Positions 44,294 through 56,800 of a stretch of DNA of 64,000 bases are shown one piece after another (position 1 is the first letter of the stretch; the number at the start of each line of letters is the position of its first letter). Source of the stretch: Rehmannia glutinosa (taxonomy: Eukaryota > Streptophyta > Magnoliopsida > Lamiales > Orobanchaceae); the NCBI GenBank assembly GCA_016081115.2, contig CM071930.1, forward strand, positions 36,865,335-36,929,334. The letters are read 5' to 3'. A program made the position numbers and the translations under genes. The notes beneath the pieces are model-generated. The model did no database searches and was not told the origin of the DNA. It was given only the letters and a program-made list of their open reading frames with translations.

Positions 44294-44851
44294 TTTTTAT
44301 GAGAATAAATGGTGAATAAAGCATAAAATCTCAATTTTTTAAAGTAGGGTTTTTGCACGATCACAGAGAGAAAATCCTTTGCTTGTTGAAGACGACAGAG
44401 TTTTTGTGAGGAGAGAGAAAATATGTTTTGGCTTAAATTGGACTTGAAAGGATGGTTTCTGGAATTTGAAAATTTTGATCAAAATCGACGGTCAGGATTT
44501 AACCTTTGAAACCGCATTAATTTTCTCCGCATTAAATGAAGCAGCATTTATATCCAATCTTAGGCTAACCATGCATCTTTTTTTTTGACAACATAATTAC
44601 GCTGGCGTAATCCTTAAAAATATTCCCGCTCACAGAAAACGACTTCGTTTTGTCACTTAGCTCATAAATAACTCGGCTATTAACCAAAAGTGACTTAACT
44701 CTGCTTCTCTCTTCACATTAGATTACTCAGTTGTCAGCTAACTCGATACAACTGATTTCCCGTCTTGGCTATTTCACTTGGCTGAAATGTGAAACTTGCT
44801 TTTTTTTCTTTCTCTCTTCTTTGTCTCTATTGATTATGTCTTCTGAGTATC
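44294..44851 (-). promoter_or_regulatory. Conserved spacer upstream of ORF3, element B
   Basis: Single copy of the block that is doubled in A. Minus strand: AAAACGA-CT-TCGTTTT palindrome (44636-44651), then GATTGGATATAAATG (TATAAAT at 44546-44552), a conserved TTAATGCGG / 'cgttgat' region, and a CT-rich leader to the ATG at 44293. The downstream TTATATA of A is not present here. Promoter role is inference. Confidence 0.4.
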
Positions 44852-45517
44852 CTAACTCAGCTCAATTAACCCTAGATCATTCTTAAGCTTTTCAAATCTT
44901 GATTCACATAGATGTTTAGTGAATATGTCACCTAACTGCTTATCAATTGAGATGTACTCCAAGGTGATGTCTTTCTTTCCAACCTGGTCTCTTATCAAAA
45001 GGTATCTGACATCAATGTGCTTTGTTTTTGAGTGGAACACTGGATTTTGAGTGATTGCAATAGCACTAGTGTTATCACACATAATTGGAATCTCTCTTTC
45101 TTCAATATCATAGTCTCTCAGTTGTTGTCTCATCCATAGAACTTGGGCACAACAGTTGCCCGCAACTATGTACTCTGCTTCAGCTGTGGATGTAGCTATT
45201 GAATTTTGTTTCTTGTTGAACCAAGAAACCAATCTATTTCCAACCATTTGACATGTACCTGGTGTACTCTTTATGTCCACTCTACATCCAGCATAGTCTG
45301 AGTCTGAGTAACCTACTAGCTTGAATCCTCCTTCCTTTGGATACCATAAGCCAACTTCTTGGCATCCCTTCAAATACCTTAGGATTCTCTTAGCTGCAGT
45401 CATGTGACTCTCTTTTGGTGCAGATTGAAATCTAGCACATACACCTACAGCAAAGGTGATGTCTGGCCTGTTTGCTATTAAATAGAGCAAAGATCTAATG
45501 AGAGTCTATATCTAGTT
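44852..45517 (-). pseudogene. pol: Copia RNase H, element B
   Basis: A long open frame of 212 codons: RPDITFAVGVCARFQSAPKE, SDSDYAGCRVD, NSIATSTAEAEYIVAGNC, MCDNTSAIAITQNPV, IDKQLGDIFTKHL, ending LIELS. All catalytic acidic positions (DSDY, EAEY, CDN) are present. This is the best preserved domain of B. A frameshift near 45500 separates it from RT. Confidence 0.9.
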
Positions 45518-46225
45518 TGATCAACAGCTTTGCCATCTGCATCCATATCCATCTTGACTGATGCTCATTTCAAACTTGCCTTGCATGAGGTTTGAGACCT
45601 TATCACACAGTTCTTTGTTTGTGGATCTAAAGATAATGCCATCCACATATATTTGAACAGGCAATATACTCTCTCCATCTTGGATTCTAAAGAGTGTTTT
45701 GTCATCTTTTCCTTTGGTGAAATCAATGTCAATTAGAAACTGAGACAATGTGTCATACCATGCTAATCGTGCTTGTTTCAATCCATACAATGCCTTCTTG
45801 AGCTTGTAGACCTTATCTCCAATAGTTTTCTGCTCAAAACTTGGAAGTTGTTCAATATAGACTTCTTCCTCTAACAATCCATTCAGAAATGCACTTTTCA
45901 TATCCATTTGATATATAGTGATGTTATTATGTGCAGCATAAGCAAGAAACATCCTTATTGCTTCCAATCTAGCAATAGGAGCAAAGGTTTCATCAAAATC
46001 TATACCTTCCTCTTGGCAATACCCTTTGGCTACCAATCTTGCTTTGTTTCTGACAACAGATCCTTCCTCATTCATCTTGTTTCTGAATACCCACTTAGTA
46101 CCAATGACATTTTGGTGAGTAGGTCTTTGAACCAATTCTCATACTTTGTTTATTTCAAACTGATTCAGCTCTTCTTGCATGGTCTGAATCTAATGTGTCT
46201 CTTCCAAGGCTTGAGACACATCTTT
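45518..46225 (-). pseudogene. pol: Copia reverse transcriptase, element B (active site YVDG)
   Basis: Mostly open: VIGTKWVFRNKMNEEGSVVR, RLVAKGYCQEEGIDFDETFA, YQMDMKSAFLNG, YGLKQARLAWYDTL. The catalytic box reads YVDG (near 45640) instead of YVDD; GAC to GGC explains it. Losing the second Asp abolishes RT activity. A stop precedes VQRP near 46139. About 45 bp are lost after QGKFEMS, where A and C still have the MMGEL part. Confidence 0.9.
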
Positions 46226-47240
46226 AGGCTCTATATGGGAAATTGAACATAGCTTCATGTTATGCTCTGGATCTAGTTCTTATGTCATCTCTGACATCTC
46301 CAATGACTAACTCAGGTGGGTGGTCTCTCAGCTATCTCACATCTGGTTGGAGTAAGTATGCTAGATTCAGATGTCTTGTAGCTAAGATGTCTTAAACAGC
46401 TTCTTCATCATCATTCAGCTGCAGACTTTCCAGCTGTCTTTGAGATTCAACTATCTCATCATCTTCAGGATTGAGTGCTCTCACATCTGCATCAACTTAA
46501 GGACTCTTCTGCATAGTTTGTTAATTCATTTTATCAGCTAACTCATCAATGTCTTTTCCATTCACATTTGGCTCATCAAATACCACATGGATAGACTCTT
46601 CTGTGACCATAGTCCTCTTTTTTGCACTCTATAGGCTTCACTCTCAGTTGAGTATCCCAAAAAGATACCTTCATCAACTTTAGCATCAAAAGCCTTCAAA
46701 TTGTCCTTTCCATTGTTGTGGGTGATGCACTTACATCCAAATATTTTGAAATATCCAACATTTGGCTTTCTCCCTGCCCAAATCTCATAGGGAGTCTTGG
46801 TTAATTGCATGTTTATCATGTATCTATTCTGAGTGTAGCATGTTGTATTTATGGCTTCTGCCCAAAATCTCTTAGGCAATCCAGCTTCAACTAACATAGT
46901 CCTTGCAGCTTCCTTGAGAGTTCTGTTTCTTCTTTCAGCTACTCCATTCTGTTGTGGAGTTCTTGCAGCTGATAACTCATGAGCAATACCATTCTCAACA
47001 CAATACTGAGTTATAATCCCATTGACAAACTCAGTTCTTCTGTCAGACCTTACCTTTATAATGGTTTGGCTCTTTTCATTTTGAACACTTCTCATCAGCT
47101 GAGGTAACTTCTACAGTGTTTCCTTCTTTTCACACATGAAAATTGTCCATGTATATCTTGAATAATCATCCACCACCACTAAGGTGTATTTCTTTCCACT
47201 GATGCTAGCTGGCTCAACAGGACCAAATAAATCCATATGC
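46226..47240 (-). pseudogene. pol: Integrase, element B
   Basis: The core has its first catalytic Asp in LHMDLFGPV (~47230), the second in VRSDRRTEFVNG and the Glu in QQNGVAERRNRTL. Other landmarks are PKRFWAEAINTTCYTQNR, PYEIWAGRKPNVGYFKIFGC and EGIFLGYS. A frameshift near 47100 divides it. The C-terminal part to 46226 is decayed linker with stops. Integrase inserts the cDNA. This domain is entirely missing from element A. Confidence 0.88.
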
Positions 47241-47790
47241 AACAGATGTAATATCCTTGTTGAAGAAGGACTTTGCTTATCCTTGAAAGATGATTTGATT
47301 TGCTTTCCCATCTGGCGTGCATCACATATGCTTCCACAAGATGACTCCTTGCAAGCTTGTTGATTGTCTTGAAATTCAGGTGACTCAGCTTCTTGTGCCA
47401 CAGCCAACTGGGTTCGGCTGTACTCTTGGCTAGCAGACATGTACTAGGTATAGCAGTTGACCAATCCACTACATACATGTTTTTCTGTCTTGTCCCTTGC
47501 AGCACTATCTCATTTGATTCAGCATCCTTGATCTGGCATACTCCCATGTTGAATCCCACATTGTAGCCATTGCTACAAAGTTGGCTGATGCTTAATAGAT
47601 TGAAATTGAGGCCTTCAACATATGAAACATCTGTGATCTCCAGTCCATTTTTCTTTATGGATCTTGTGCCATTGATTTCCCCTGGAGCTTCATTTTATCC
47701 AAATATGACTTTTGCACCTTTGATTTCCTTGAATTTTGACAGATTTCTTTTATTCCATGTCATATGTCTGGAACAACCACTATCCATGTA
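47241..47790 (-). pseudogene. pol: Protease and GAG-pre-integrase region, element B
   Basis: Protease active site MDSGCSRHMT at 47761-47787 (Asp-Ser-Gly codons 47776-47784), then KFKEIKGAKVIFG, a TAA, NEAPGEI and GLEITD. The GAG-pre-integrase part has MYVVDWSTAIPS and LWHKKLSHLNFKTINKLA with the H-x4-H zinc ligands. A deletion near 47330 removes part of the segment before the catalytic core. Confidence 0.85.
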
Positions 47791-50163
47791 CCAGGTTCCT
47801 TGGCGCTCAGTTGTTCCTTAAACCTGCAATCAAGGAAATTAGTTTTTAGGTACTCATACTTGCCTGGGTCCTGGGGGGTTAGTGCTATAAGATGCTCCAA
47901 CCAACCTATAGCCAGATGATCTGACTCTAAGAGGTTGCCATCTATCAGCTCCATAATCATAATGCACATTAGCAAATTGCTTGGGGGCTTTAAGATCATA
48001 CAGATGTCTCTTTTGTCTGTATGCCTGTGTGTTTGTTTGAGCATTTGTTTTCTTGGGGTAATAGTGGAATTTCTGGGTGTTGTGCATGGGTGCATGTGTG
48101 TGCTGATAATAACTCTTTTGCCTTGGGAATGACCTTTGTTGAGGTTGAGGTCTTTGCCACTTTGGCTTGTATCCCATAAGTCTTTGCTGATATTTCACTT
48201 GGTTATTCCAATCAGCTTGGTTTGGATAGTTTCTACCTTTCCCTTCATATGAGTTTCTTTGCTGAAATCTCTGGGGCTTTTGGTAGCTCTGTTTGGCTTT
48301 TAAAAAGTATTTTCTGTTAGGAGTCTGCTGATGGACTTTTCTGGATTTTTTTCCAGTTGTCCTCTCAGCATACTCTAATGGCTTCTTTCCTTATCCTTTA
48401 TATCCAAGGCCAGTATGATTGTCATTGTATTTTGGTGTGGATGTTGGTGCGACATATGGTGTTTTGGGATTTTGGATTCCTTCGTTGCTTGAGGTTCCTT
48501 TCTCCAAAATCACTCTGGGAGTTTGACTATGCACAATAGAATTAAATCATATGCCTGTCTTATCTCCACACTTTTTTTGACTCATTATAAGTTCATCCAA
48601 TGATTTGGATGCTTTTGTAAATGAGACAATCACATTTTTAAGATCATTTTCTCTCTTTTCAGTAGCAGCTAATTCTGCTAAGATCTTGGCATTTTCAGCC
48701 TTCAGCTTAGTGTTCTCATCAGCTATGTGACTCAGGGTACTCAGCTCTTTAGTCAGCTGTGAGTTTTGGCTTTTAAGCTGGCTGTTTTCCTTATTTAAAA
48801 GTGTGTGTGAGGTTTTAATGTGCTCAAAATCTTTCATCATGTTGTCTAATGAATCATAAAGATTTGTGGGTGATGAAGTGTGTGTATCACAGTCACTATC
48901 ACATGAATCTGAATGAGATTAGTTAGATTGTACCTCATCTTCTTGATCTTGTTCTTTGTCCATGAGGCAGATCAAAGCCTCTTCCTCAGTATCACTCGAG
49001 TAGTCAGTTTCACTACTATTGAGTCTGTTGCTTCCTTGCACTTGGCTGGCTCAGCAGTCTCAGCAGCTAATATGGCTTTCTTCTTTTCTTGTTTTCTTTC
49101 CCTGAAGACTCTTCTTTCTTCTTCATTTCTAGTATTTGTTGACTGGTGGATAAGAACAGTCAACAGAAAAGTGTCCTGGTTGTCTGCAATTCCAACACGG
49201 GTTTTCAGCTCTCTCTGCTCTTTGATTATCAGCTCACTAATAGTCAGCTCTTTGAGGTTCAGCTCTCTTGGGTGGTATGTCCTCCCTTGCTTTGGAAGGT
49301 GTTGAATGTCTCCTAGAGGTCTCTCCTTTATTCCTTTTGTAGTTCTTGTTAAAGAACTTGTTGAATCTTTTTACCATGAGAGTTATTTCCTCCTGGTCTA
49401 TGGTTTCCTTTTGCTCATCTTTCTTTCCTTTACTGGCCATCAATGCAGTTGTCTTGGGTACAGGTATTTCCTTCTGCTCTTTTCTTTTCAGCTCAAACTC
49501 ATAAGCTTTGAGATCTGAGAACAACTCATGATTAGATGTTTTTAAGAGGTCCATAGAATGTCTTAGGGCCATGACCTTTATTTCCCATTCAGCTGGGAGG
49601 GCTCTTAGAATCTTCACGCACATCTCCTTCTAAGTGTACTCTTTCCCAATAGGTGAAAGCTCATTTGTGATCTCTGCGAATCTGGCATCCAGCTGATCCA
49701 GACTCTCATCTGCAAGCATTTTAAAATTTTCAATTTTTTTAACAGCAACAGTTAGTTTATTTTCTTTAATCTGTTCTGATCCTTCACAAATCAGGGTTAG
49801 CTTATCCTAGATTTCTTTAGCTGGTTTGCATGACTTCACTTTATTGAACATAGCCTTGTCCAATGTCTTGTAGAGAATATCCTTGGCCATATTGTCCAGG
49901 TTGTATCTCTTTCTATCTTCATTTGTCCATTCACAACGAGGTTTCTCAACCATGGTTGGTCTAGGCTCTGATGTAGCATCCTCCCCTTCATCTTGAGGTG
50001 CTCTTCTTACAGCGGTGTTAACTTTGAATATTTGCAATGGTCCATCCTCTATCACAAGCCACATTTCATCATGTAAAGATTATAGGTGAGCCTGCATGCG
50101 AATCTTCCAGTCATCAAACTCTTCCATAGTGAACATAGGAATACAAGTTAGATTGGCTTCCAT
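47791..50163 (-). pseudogene. gag: gag, element B (broken)
   Basis: Start at 50163 (MEANLTCIPMF...EEFDDWKIRMQAHL, then a TAA). UBN2-type core: CEWTNEDRKRYNLDNMAKDI, VKILRALPAEWEIKVMALRH, FELKRKEQ. An intact CCHC knuckle CWNCRQPGHFSVDC lies at 49156-49197. An acidic Ser-rich stretch and coiled coil (LLNKENSQLKSQNSQLTKEL, ~48760) follow, then a basic Gln/His/Lys tail to QVxVPKN. Three in-frame stops (47818-47841) follow before the protease. About five further stops make it inactive. Confidence 0.87.
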
Positions 50164-50272
50164 GATAATAACTTTCCTTTGGGATGAAAGACTTTGAAAA
50201 CACAAGTGTTAAATCTTTTGAAAAAGATTGAGATCTAATTCAGTAACCAGTGCGGAAGGCTCAATGAACCAA

Positions 50273-50286
50273 CCGCTCTTATACCA
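50273..50286 (-). other. Primer binding site of element B
   Basis: On the minus strand TGGTATAAGAGCGG, two bases inside the 5' LTR. It matches the initiator Met-tRNA site TGGTATCAGAGC with one mismatch in its first 12 bases. Confidence 0.85.
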
Positions 50287-50288
50287 TT

Positions 50289-51789
50289 TGTAGGTCCCAA
50301 GGGGTGTGGTGTAAGGTTTAGAAGGGGGGGTTGAATAAACCTTACCAAATTTTCACTTTTTAGTCCTTTTAAAATATTCAACATAGTTAACTCAAATCAG
50401 CTAAGTCCTTGGGGGACAGCTAGGTTGGCTTTCTTTAGCAAAGTTAGACTCAACTGAGTTGTTGATAGTATAACTTAGCTGCGTCAGCTAACACTTAACT
50501 TTTAGATGATTTGGTTTTAAACAGTGAAAGACTTAGCACCCTTTGTTAATTTTAAGCACGTTTTTAACACTTGTTTTTAGCACTTGTTATGATCAATAGG
50601 ATTGCAATTTAATTTATCAACAGATATAAAAATATGCAATAAAGTAAAGTGATGAAAGTAAATGACACAAGCAAATTTTATAGTGGTTCGATGATGGGGT
50701 AATTCCTCTAATCCACTCTTCTCCAACTCCTGGAGGAATCCACTAAGTAACAGATCAGGTTAAAAAGCAGTTCTTCAGTCTAGAGACAGCCTTGATCACA
50801 CAGTTGGCTTCTCCTGCGACTCAGCATCCTTGCTACTTCAGCTCCCTTAAAACCCTTGGAATTGATAACACAGCCTTCCAACAAGCTCGAAACTTCTAGT
50901 TCAATCTTGAACCTTACTACATCTCCTTCAAACTTGGAGAGTAGACCTTTTAGTTCTTTAAACTTTTCCTCTTCAACTGGTTGAAGTATTCTTTCCTTCA
51001 CAGCGTGTGTTGGATCGAGTTCCTTGAGTTTTAGGATTGATAAGCTTTGAGAATATTTGCAGGTTTTGCTTGCTTGTAAGATTGATTCGTTCGTGTGTTT
51101 CGTAACCTTTTCTCAAATGCTTACTCAGTCTTTTATAGTGCTCATTTGAAAATTTGCCCGTTAAAGAGATAGGCTATTTTCAAATAACATTTTCTTGTTC
51201 GTTGGCTTGTCCTTTTTTGACCTGCAGCGTTGTGATGTTGACTCTTCCTCGTATTAAATGATTCTGTAGCTTTTTAGGGCCTGACACAAGCTTCAATGTT
51301 TCCCATTGGTTTATTCCTTTTGCATATTTCTGGGACAAACACTTTAAGACAGAGCAGCTTGGACTTATTACTATATTGAGTAATATCCTTGACTTCCTTC
51401 CAATGGATCAATGTCAGTCGTCTTGACTTTACTGTTGCCTATACCCCTTTGACTTGAGTCTGCTCCAATTATTTAGGAATGACTCAACTGTCAATTCAAC
51501 TGTTAGACTTGGTTCTTTACTGACTTGACTGACACTTCCACAGTTGTTCCTCAGTTGGATCTCCTTCATTCGAGTCTTTGACTTCCATCTTGACCACACT
51601 CAGCTAACACACAGCTGGGTCTTCACTCTAGTCTTAAGTTGACTTCTGCATTCTTCGACATAGCTGACTTCACTCAGCTCATGCAGTCCTATCTATTACA
51701 AAGTAGGAATACAAGGAAAATCGGGTTCCAACTTCCTATTCTAAGTTTTACATGGTATCATCAAAATCTTTACAATAAATTTCCTAACA
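50289..51789 (-). repeat. 5' LTR of element B
   Basis: 1501 bp, the same TG...CA ends in minus orientation, next to the primer site. The minus-strand TATA (ACTATAAAAG) lies near 51135. CATAC at 51790-51794 is the right copy of the target duplication. Confidence 0.92.
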
Positions 51790-52124
51790 CATACTAATCA
51801 TATTTTGAAGACAATATAAAGAAAGACATGCAAAAAAGCAACATATATAATTAAGGAGATTTTAGAATTTAAGTTTTAAGGACATGTCTTGTTTTATTTT
51901 TTCTTACACTTAATTATTTAGTTATTTTTCTTTTAAATTCACAAACGGGTTACACAAGTTAAATGAACCATAGCAGGTTGACCCGAACTATACTTGTTTA
52001 ATTGACATGTTATTTGAGTTTGACCCGGTTTCGACCCGGACCCATAAAGTCTGGACCCATACCCATTAATTTCGTGTTAGGCTCATGTCAGTTTTGCATG
52101 TTTGGTCCGAAATTGACACCCTTA
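51790..52124. mobile_element. hAT-like non-autonomous element, right half
   Basis: Ends GACACCCTTA at 52124, pairing with TAGGGGTATC at 37319. It carries the CCCGG/GACCC words seen in the left half (GACCCGGTTTCGACCCGGACCC). ATTTCAGG (52125-52132) is the right flanking repeat. Confidence 0.6.
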
Positions 52125-52322
52125 ATTTCAGGACGCAAAATAGCAAGAAGTGGTAAACAACCGGCAAAATCAGTGTAAACCAGAAACCAATTGGGTCTAC
52201 CGATTTGACAAAAGAGAAACACAAAAAAAGAAAGTAAAAAATCTAGAAAAATAAATTGAGAAAACACTAACCTGAATTTTCAACCATCTCTCTTCTTTCT
52301 TTTTTTCGAAACGATAGAAATC

Positions 52323-53871
52323 TGTAGGTCCCAAGGGGTGTAGGTGTAAGGTTTAGAAGGGGGGGTTGAATAAACCTTACCAAATTTTTGATTTAGTCCT
52401 TTTAAATATACAGAGTTAATATAACACAGCTGTGTCCTTGATGGACGGTCAATTTAGTCAATCAGTAGAGTTAGTTTCTCAATGAGACTCAATGAGCCGT
52501 TGATGGAATAACTCAGTTGTTGGCTCTAAATTAACTCAACTGTGGTTTTGTTTTCAGCGGAAGACTTAACACCCTTAAGTTTGATTAAGCAAGAATTTAG
52601 TGCTTGGTTTAGTACTTGTAAATTATCAAGTGGATAGCAAATTTATCAGCAGATATAAGCAGTTGGAATTAAAGTGCTGAAATGTAAATGACACAATGAA
52701 ATTTTTATAGAGGTTCGAAGATGGGGTAATTCTTCTACTCCTCTCTTCTCCAACTCCTGGAGGAATCCACTAGGTAATGATCGATATACAAAGTGGTACA
52801 GATCCCGGATACAAGTCTTGATCACACGGTGACTTGATCCTTTGGGACTCGATCCTGAGACGCCTTGATCACTCGGTGGCTTCTCGACGACTCGGCTTCT
52901 TCACAGGCATTTGCTTTGCTACTGACTCACTTGCTCAAGCTCTTTGGATTTGATCATGAAGCCCTCCAAAAGCTTAAGACTTGGTTCGACCTTGAACCTT
53001 CCTACAATCCTTCGTGGAATGTAGACCCCTTGATTTTCGATATTTTCCTCTTCAACCGATTGAAGTTGTCTTTCCTTCACATGTGAGTGTTGGATTGATG
53101 TCCTTCGTAGTGTAGGCTTGAGGATTGAGAATATTTGATTTTCTAATAATTGCTTGAACGTTTTTGGTTCAGATCTATCTCTTATATCACTTGTGTCTCT
53201 CTTCTTTCTCAATTTAAACTCCTCAGCCTTTTATAGTGATCTTTCAAAAATTTGCCCGTTGAAGAGATAGGCTTATTTTTGAAAGTCACTTGCGATCGTT
53301 GGCTTGTCTTGTTGCGATCCTTGGAATTGCCATTTCCTCGTATGAATTGTTCTTTCACCTTTTCGTAGTTCGACATGGTGTAGTGCTTCCCATTGGTTCA
53401 TTCCAATTGCACGCTTCGGGACCGAGCACTCCGAGAAAGGTGGTATGGAGATATTACTTGTTTAAGTAATTCTCTTGATTTCGGCAACGGATCTTTACGA
53501 TTATCTCGACTTGATCGCATTTCCTTGCTTTCCCCAGGTGACTTGGAGTCGACTTCCAATCATTGGATGACTCTTGTCACTTCAACTTGAGACTTGGCTT
53601 TTCTTGAGTTGACTTGATCGATACTCCACTCACCGCATCTCACCGCTTCTTGATAGAGTTTCCGTCTACTCTTCTTTGCCATACTCATTGTCTCGCGGTG
53701 AGTCTTCCTTCTAGTCTTGATTGTCTTCTTGCGCGTTAGGCGTAGGCGACTTAACTCGGCTTGGCCACTCTATTTAATACAAAGCGTTTTACAACAAGAA
53801 TTGGGGTGCCAACTTTCTATTCTAAGTTTTACATGGCATTCATCAAAATCTAAACAATAAATTTCCTAACA
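52323..53871 (-). repeat. 3' LTR of element C
   Basis: 1549 bp with the family ends (minus: TGTTAGGAAATTT... to ...GACCTACA). It follows the polypurine tract TCAAAAAGGGGGAAAT. It is clearly diverged from the B LTRs. Near 52810-52900 it has a doubled 'cttgatcac.cggtg' segment. Confidence 0.88.
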
Positions 53872-56800
53872 ATTTCCCCCTTTTTGATGATGCCAAAACT
53901 TAAATCATTCAAAAATGCAAATATCAAAGATACATACAGATAGTGTATTGACATAGAATGTATGCGCTTGTGAGAATCAATCCTTTTATTGATCATAACA
54001 TTCTTGTTCTTTTACACAATTTACAAGGTGTATCGAGCACATATTTGTCTACAAAAAATAAAGAATTTATAGCTTTATTACGAAGACTTACATTGTATGT
54101 ATTTACATAATAAAATACACGAAGGGTTGGACAAAGAACACTTCATCTCCTTTTGTCCTTCTTTCATCTTGTTCAAGATCTTCTTCTCTTCTTCTCTTTT
54201 TCTAGTCGTCGATTTGCCTTCTTTTTCTTTTCATATGCCTTCCTGGCGGCCTTCATCTCTTCTAATTCTTTCTGTCTTTCCTCCCATAGCCTGAGTTTGT
54301 CACTTGTTTTCTTCTTCTATTCTTTTTGCATACTCGGCGTTGGTTTTAGCCACTTGCAAATTTGCTACTTGGTCAAGCCCATTCAAGAGATCCCTCATTT
54401 CTTTCCCGGATCTACGTATTCAATATTTTTGGGCGAGGCCAGAGTCTCAAACCTCTTCCTCCACCACTATTTTTTCCTCTACCTCGGGCGTGTATTGTCT
54501 TGGTGTCTTCTTCTTTCGGTGAGTGACGGCGGAGTGACCAGCAGAGGATCGCCGGTAGTCCGCTCGTCGACTTCTTCACATAACGTGAGACCCTTTTTCC
54601 CAAGACAAGTCCCAAGCTTGAGCCATAGACATATTTGCAAAGTATCCTTGATTCGAGCGTTTTAAATTCATCAAATGATCGTGGCTCTGTCCCGACATCC
54701 GAAATGGCATAAGTGTCTGTCTCTTTGGAATGCCTCCATGTTCTTTCAAGATGTTCATAACCGGGCATCCATTCTTCCTTCCACTTCCTTCATCCCTCGC
54801 TTCAATTGTTTTCTCTTTTCACCATAGATATAGCGAGTGTTGGAGTGGCAGAGTCACTGGGGAGTTTCTTTGATAATGTCACTATGACAGACCTTGTTGG
54901 GGGTTTGTGCCATCATCAAGGTCACATTTGTTGATCCTTCCCCCTCAACAAGCTTTCCTTTCTTTTGTTTCAACACTTCCTCAGCTGACTTTCCCCTCGC
55001 AGTTGTTCCTTCCTTCTCAACTTCAGATCCCCCTTGCGCCTTTAGGTATTCCTCTTCCCCCTTTTTGGCATCATCAAAAGAGAGAGGGACACCTGGAAAC
55101 AGACTTGCAAGCAGGAAGTCGAGCCTGCTAATAGTTGAGTTTTGTCTCGAGTCTGCTGCAGAGTATGCAGCATGAAATTCGGATCGAGTAGCGTTGGACT
55201 CTGCTGAAATCAGCTTCATCTCAGCCATGAGAAGGCTGAATTTTGTATTCATGGTCTCTTCCAAACGCTGTAGATCACTCTTGTTTTGCTCACGCAGCAG
55301 ACTTTATCTCGGCAATGTGAGCTTCATGCATGTGCTCAATATGCTCTCTCACTTCGTTTTTGCATCGTATTTTCACTCTCTCCATACCAGCCGACTTGTT
55401 GAACAATGTCTGAAGTATCTAACTTGTTCCACACGCATTGTTTTCTTTGTTGCCACCATTCCCCGATTCGGATTGTTATGCCTCTTAAATCGCAGTGAGA
55501 TTGGCATCTCTGTTGTCCGGCCGCATGTCCATAGAGGCTCGATGCCTCTCCATCCGTTCAATCTCGCCGAATAATGCCTTGAACACTTCGCGGACTTGAT
55601 TGATTCTTCCATTGCGGTTGATCGCCATGCGGCGTCAAAATCATAATCACTGGAACAATGGTGCTCGATGGAAAAACGGAGCTGGTGCGTGGTAGCGTGC
55701 GCGTTTGTTCTTCTCGACTTCTTCATGGAGGTCGGGTACCTCCGGGGAAAAAGGAAAAGATTCTATGAAGGATTCATCACCGCCAATCGGGATTTGTTCA
55801 ATGATGAGCGGTGCGTGTGAAGTTCTTTTAGGAATCGACTGCTGCAGACTTGAGGAGCCTGCGCGATTGACTCTGGTTTTGGGTTTTGTTGTGAAGTGGA
55901 CCCGACTTGCTGAGCCTCAATTTGTCTCAACAACCGTTGGTCTCGGTGATTTTTCCTTTTGAGTAGATTGGTCCTCGGCCTTATCGAAGCGTCATCGGAC
56001 GATGATGAGATTTCCATTGGTGGCTCATCATCAAAATTAAATGTTTGACGAGTAGTCTTGGGATCCGACTTGCTCGTGCTTGGAACATCCGTGCCGAGTC
56101 TTTTGGATCTATCACGGGGATGACTCGACTTTTCTTCTTCACCTTCCGATCCCGTAAATGTTACATCAGATTATCCCGGGAATCATGAAGTGCGCTTATC
56201 TCCTTCTCGGATGGGTTCGATGATTGCGGGGAGGGATGTTCTCTACTTCAGCTTCTTTACCCCGGGAAGTCTCAACCTCCGTGGGCCTTCATTACCTCCA
56301 GCAGTCTCTCTTGCGGCGAGGCCTTGGTCCTCCCTTTTCAAAGTGCACTGTCTTAGGGTCTTTGCGGTGGCATCCATTGGAGTCTCAACCCCATGGATTG
56401 CACTTTCATCGCCAGTGTTAACTCCCGTGGCTGTTCCTTCCTCGTGCCTCGACCGCATCAGAGCGTCATTGCCTTCAGAGCGATTTGGCACCTCGGTGAG
56501 ACAGTCTCAATCGCCTCCGAGCTTCGTTGATGGCAACTTGCTATTTTTCTTGTGTTTGTATTTTCTCTACTTCGCCTCCTTGATTCGTTGTGGAGTCATC
56601 CGCATCCTCCGACCTTGCTGCGGTGGAGGGAGTTTCCCCCTCGGTGGTGCACCACCGGTGAGTGACTTGGAATGGGGTCACTCGTCTCCAAGCTCCCTAC
56701 TGTTTCGATTGAATGTTCAGCCGTTGGGGCAGGTGGTATCACACCTTCAATAGGGGTTGGCTCGACCGGGGTCCCCACTATCCCGTTTCATCGCCAAGTC

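Larger units (their letters stand above)
37639..51789 (-). mobile_element. Element B: complete Sirevirus-like retrotransposon, 14.15 kb (minus strand)
   Basis: LTRs at both ends (37639-39176, 50289-51789), flanked by CATAT (37634-37638) and CATAC (51790-51794): a 5-bp duplication with one change. Order on the minus strand: LTR, primer site, gag, protease, GAG-pre-integrase, integrase, RT, RNase H, ~0.56-kb spacer, ORF3 (~4.8 kb), polypurine tract, LTR. RT/RNase H wording (KFEMSM, VQIYVDxIIF) and the ATCATCAAAAAGGGGG context mark it as Sirevirus-like. Stops, frameshifts and an RT active-site change make it inactive. It is long for a copia element because of ORF3. Confidence 0.93.

Noticed and set aside
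37213..52290. A second hAT element with ends CAGTGTTTTAAAAACTGG and ...GAAAACACTA
   Set aside because: The inner sequences do not pair and the 8-bp flanks do not match. Only the left end resembles a known kind of hAT MITE.
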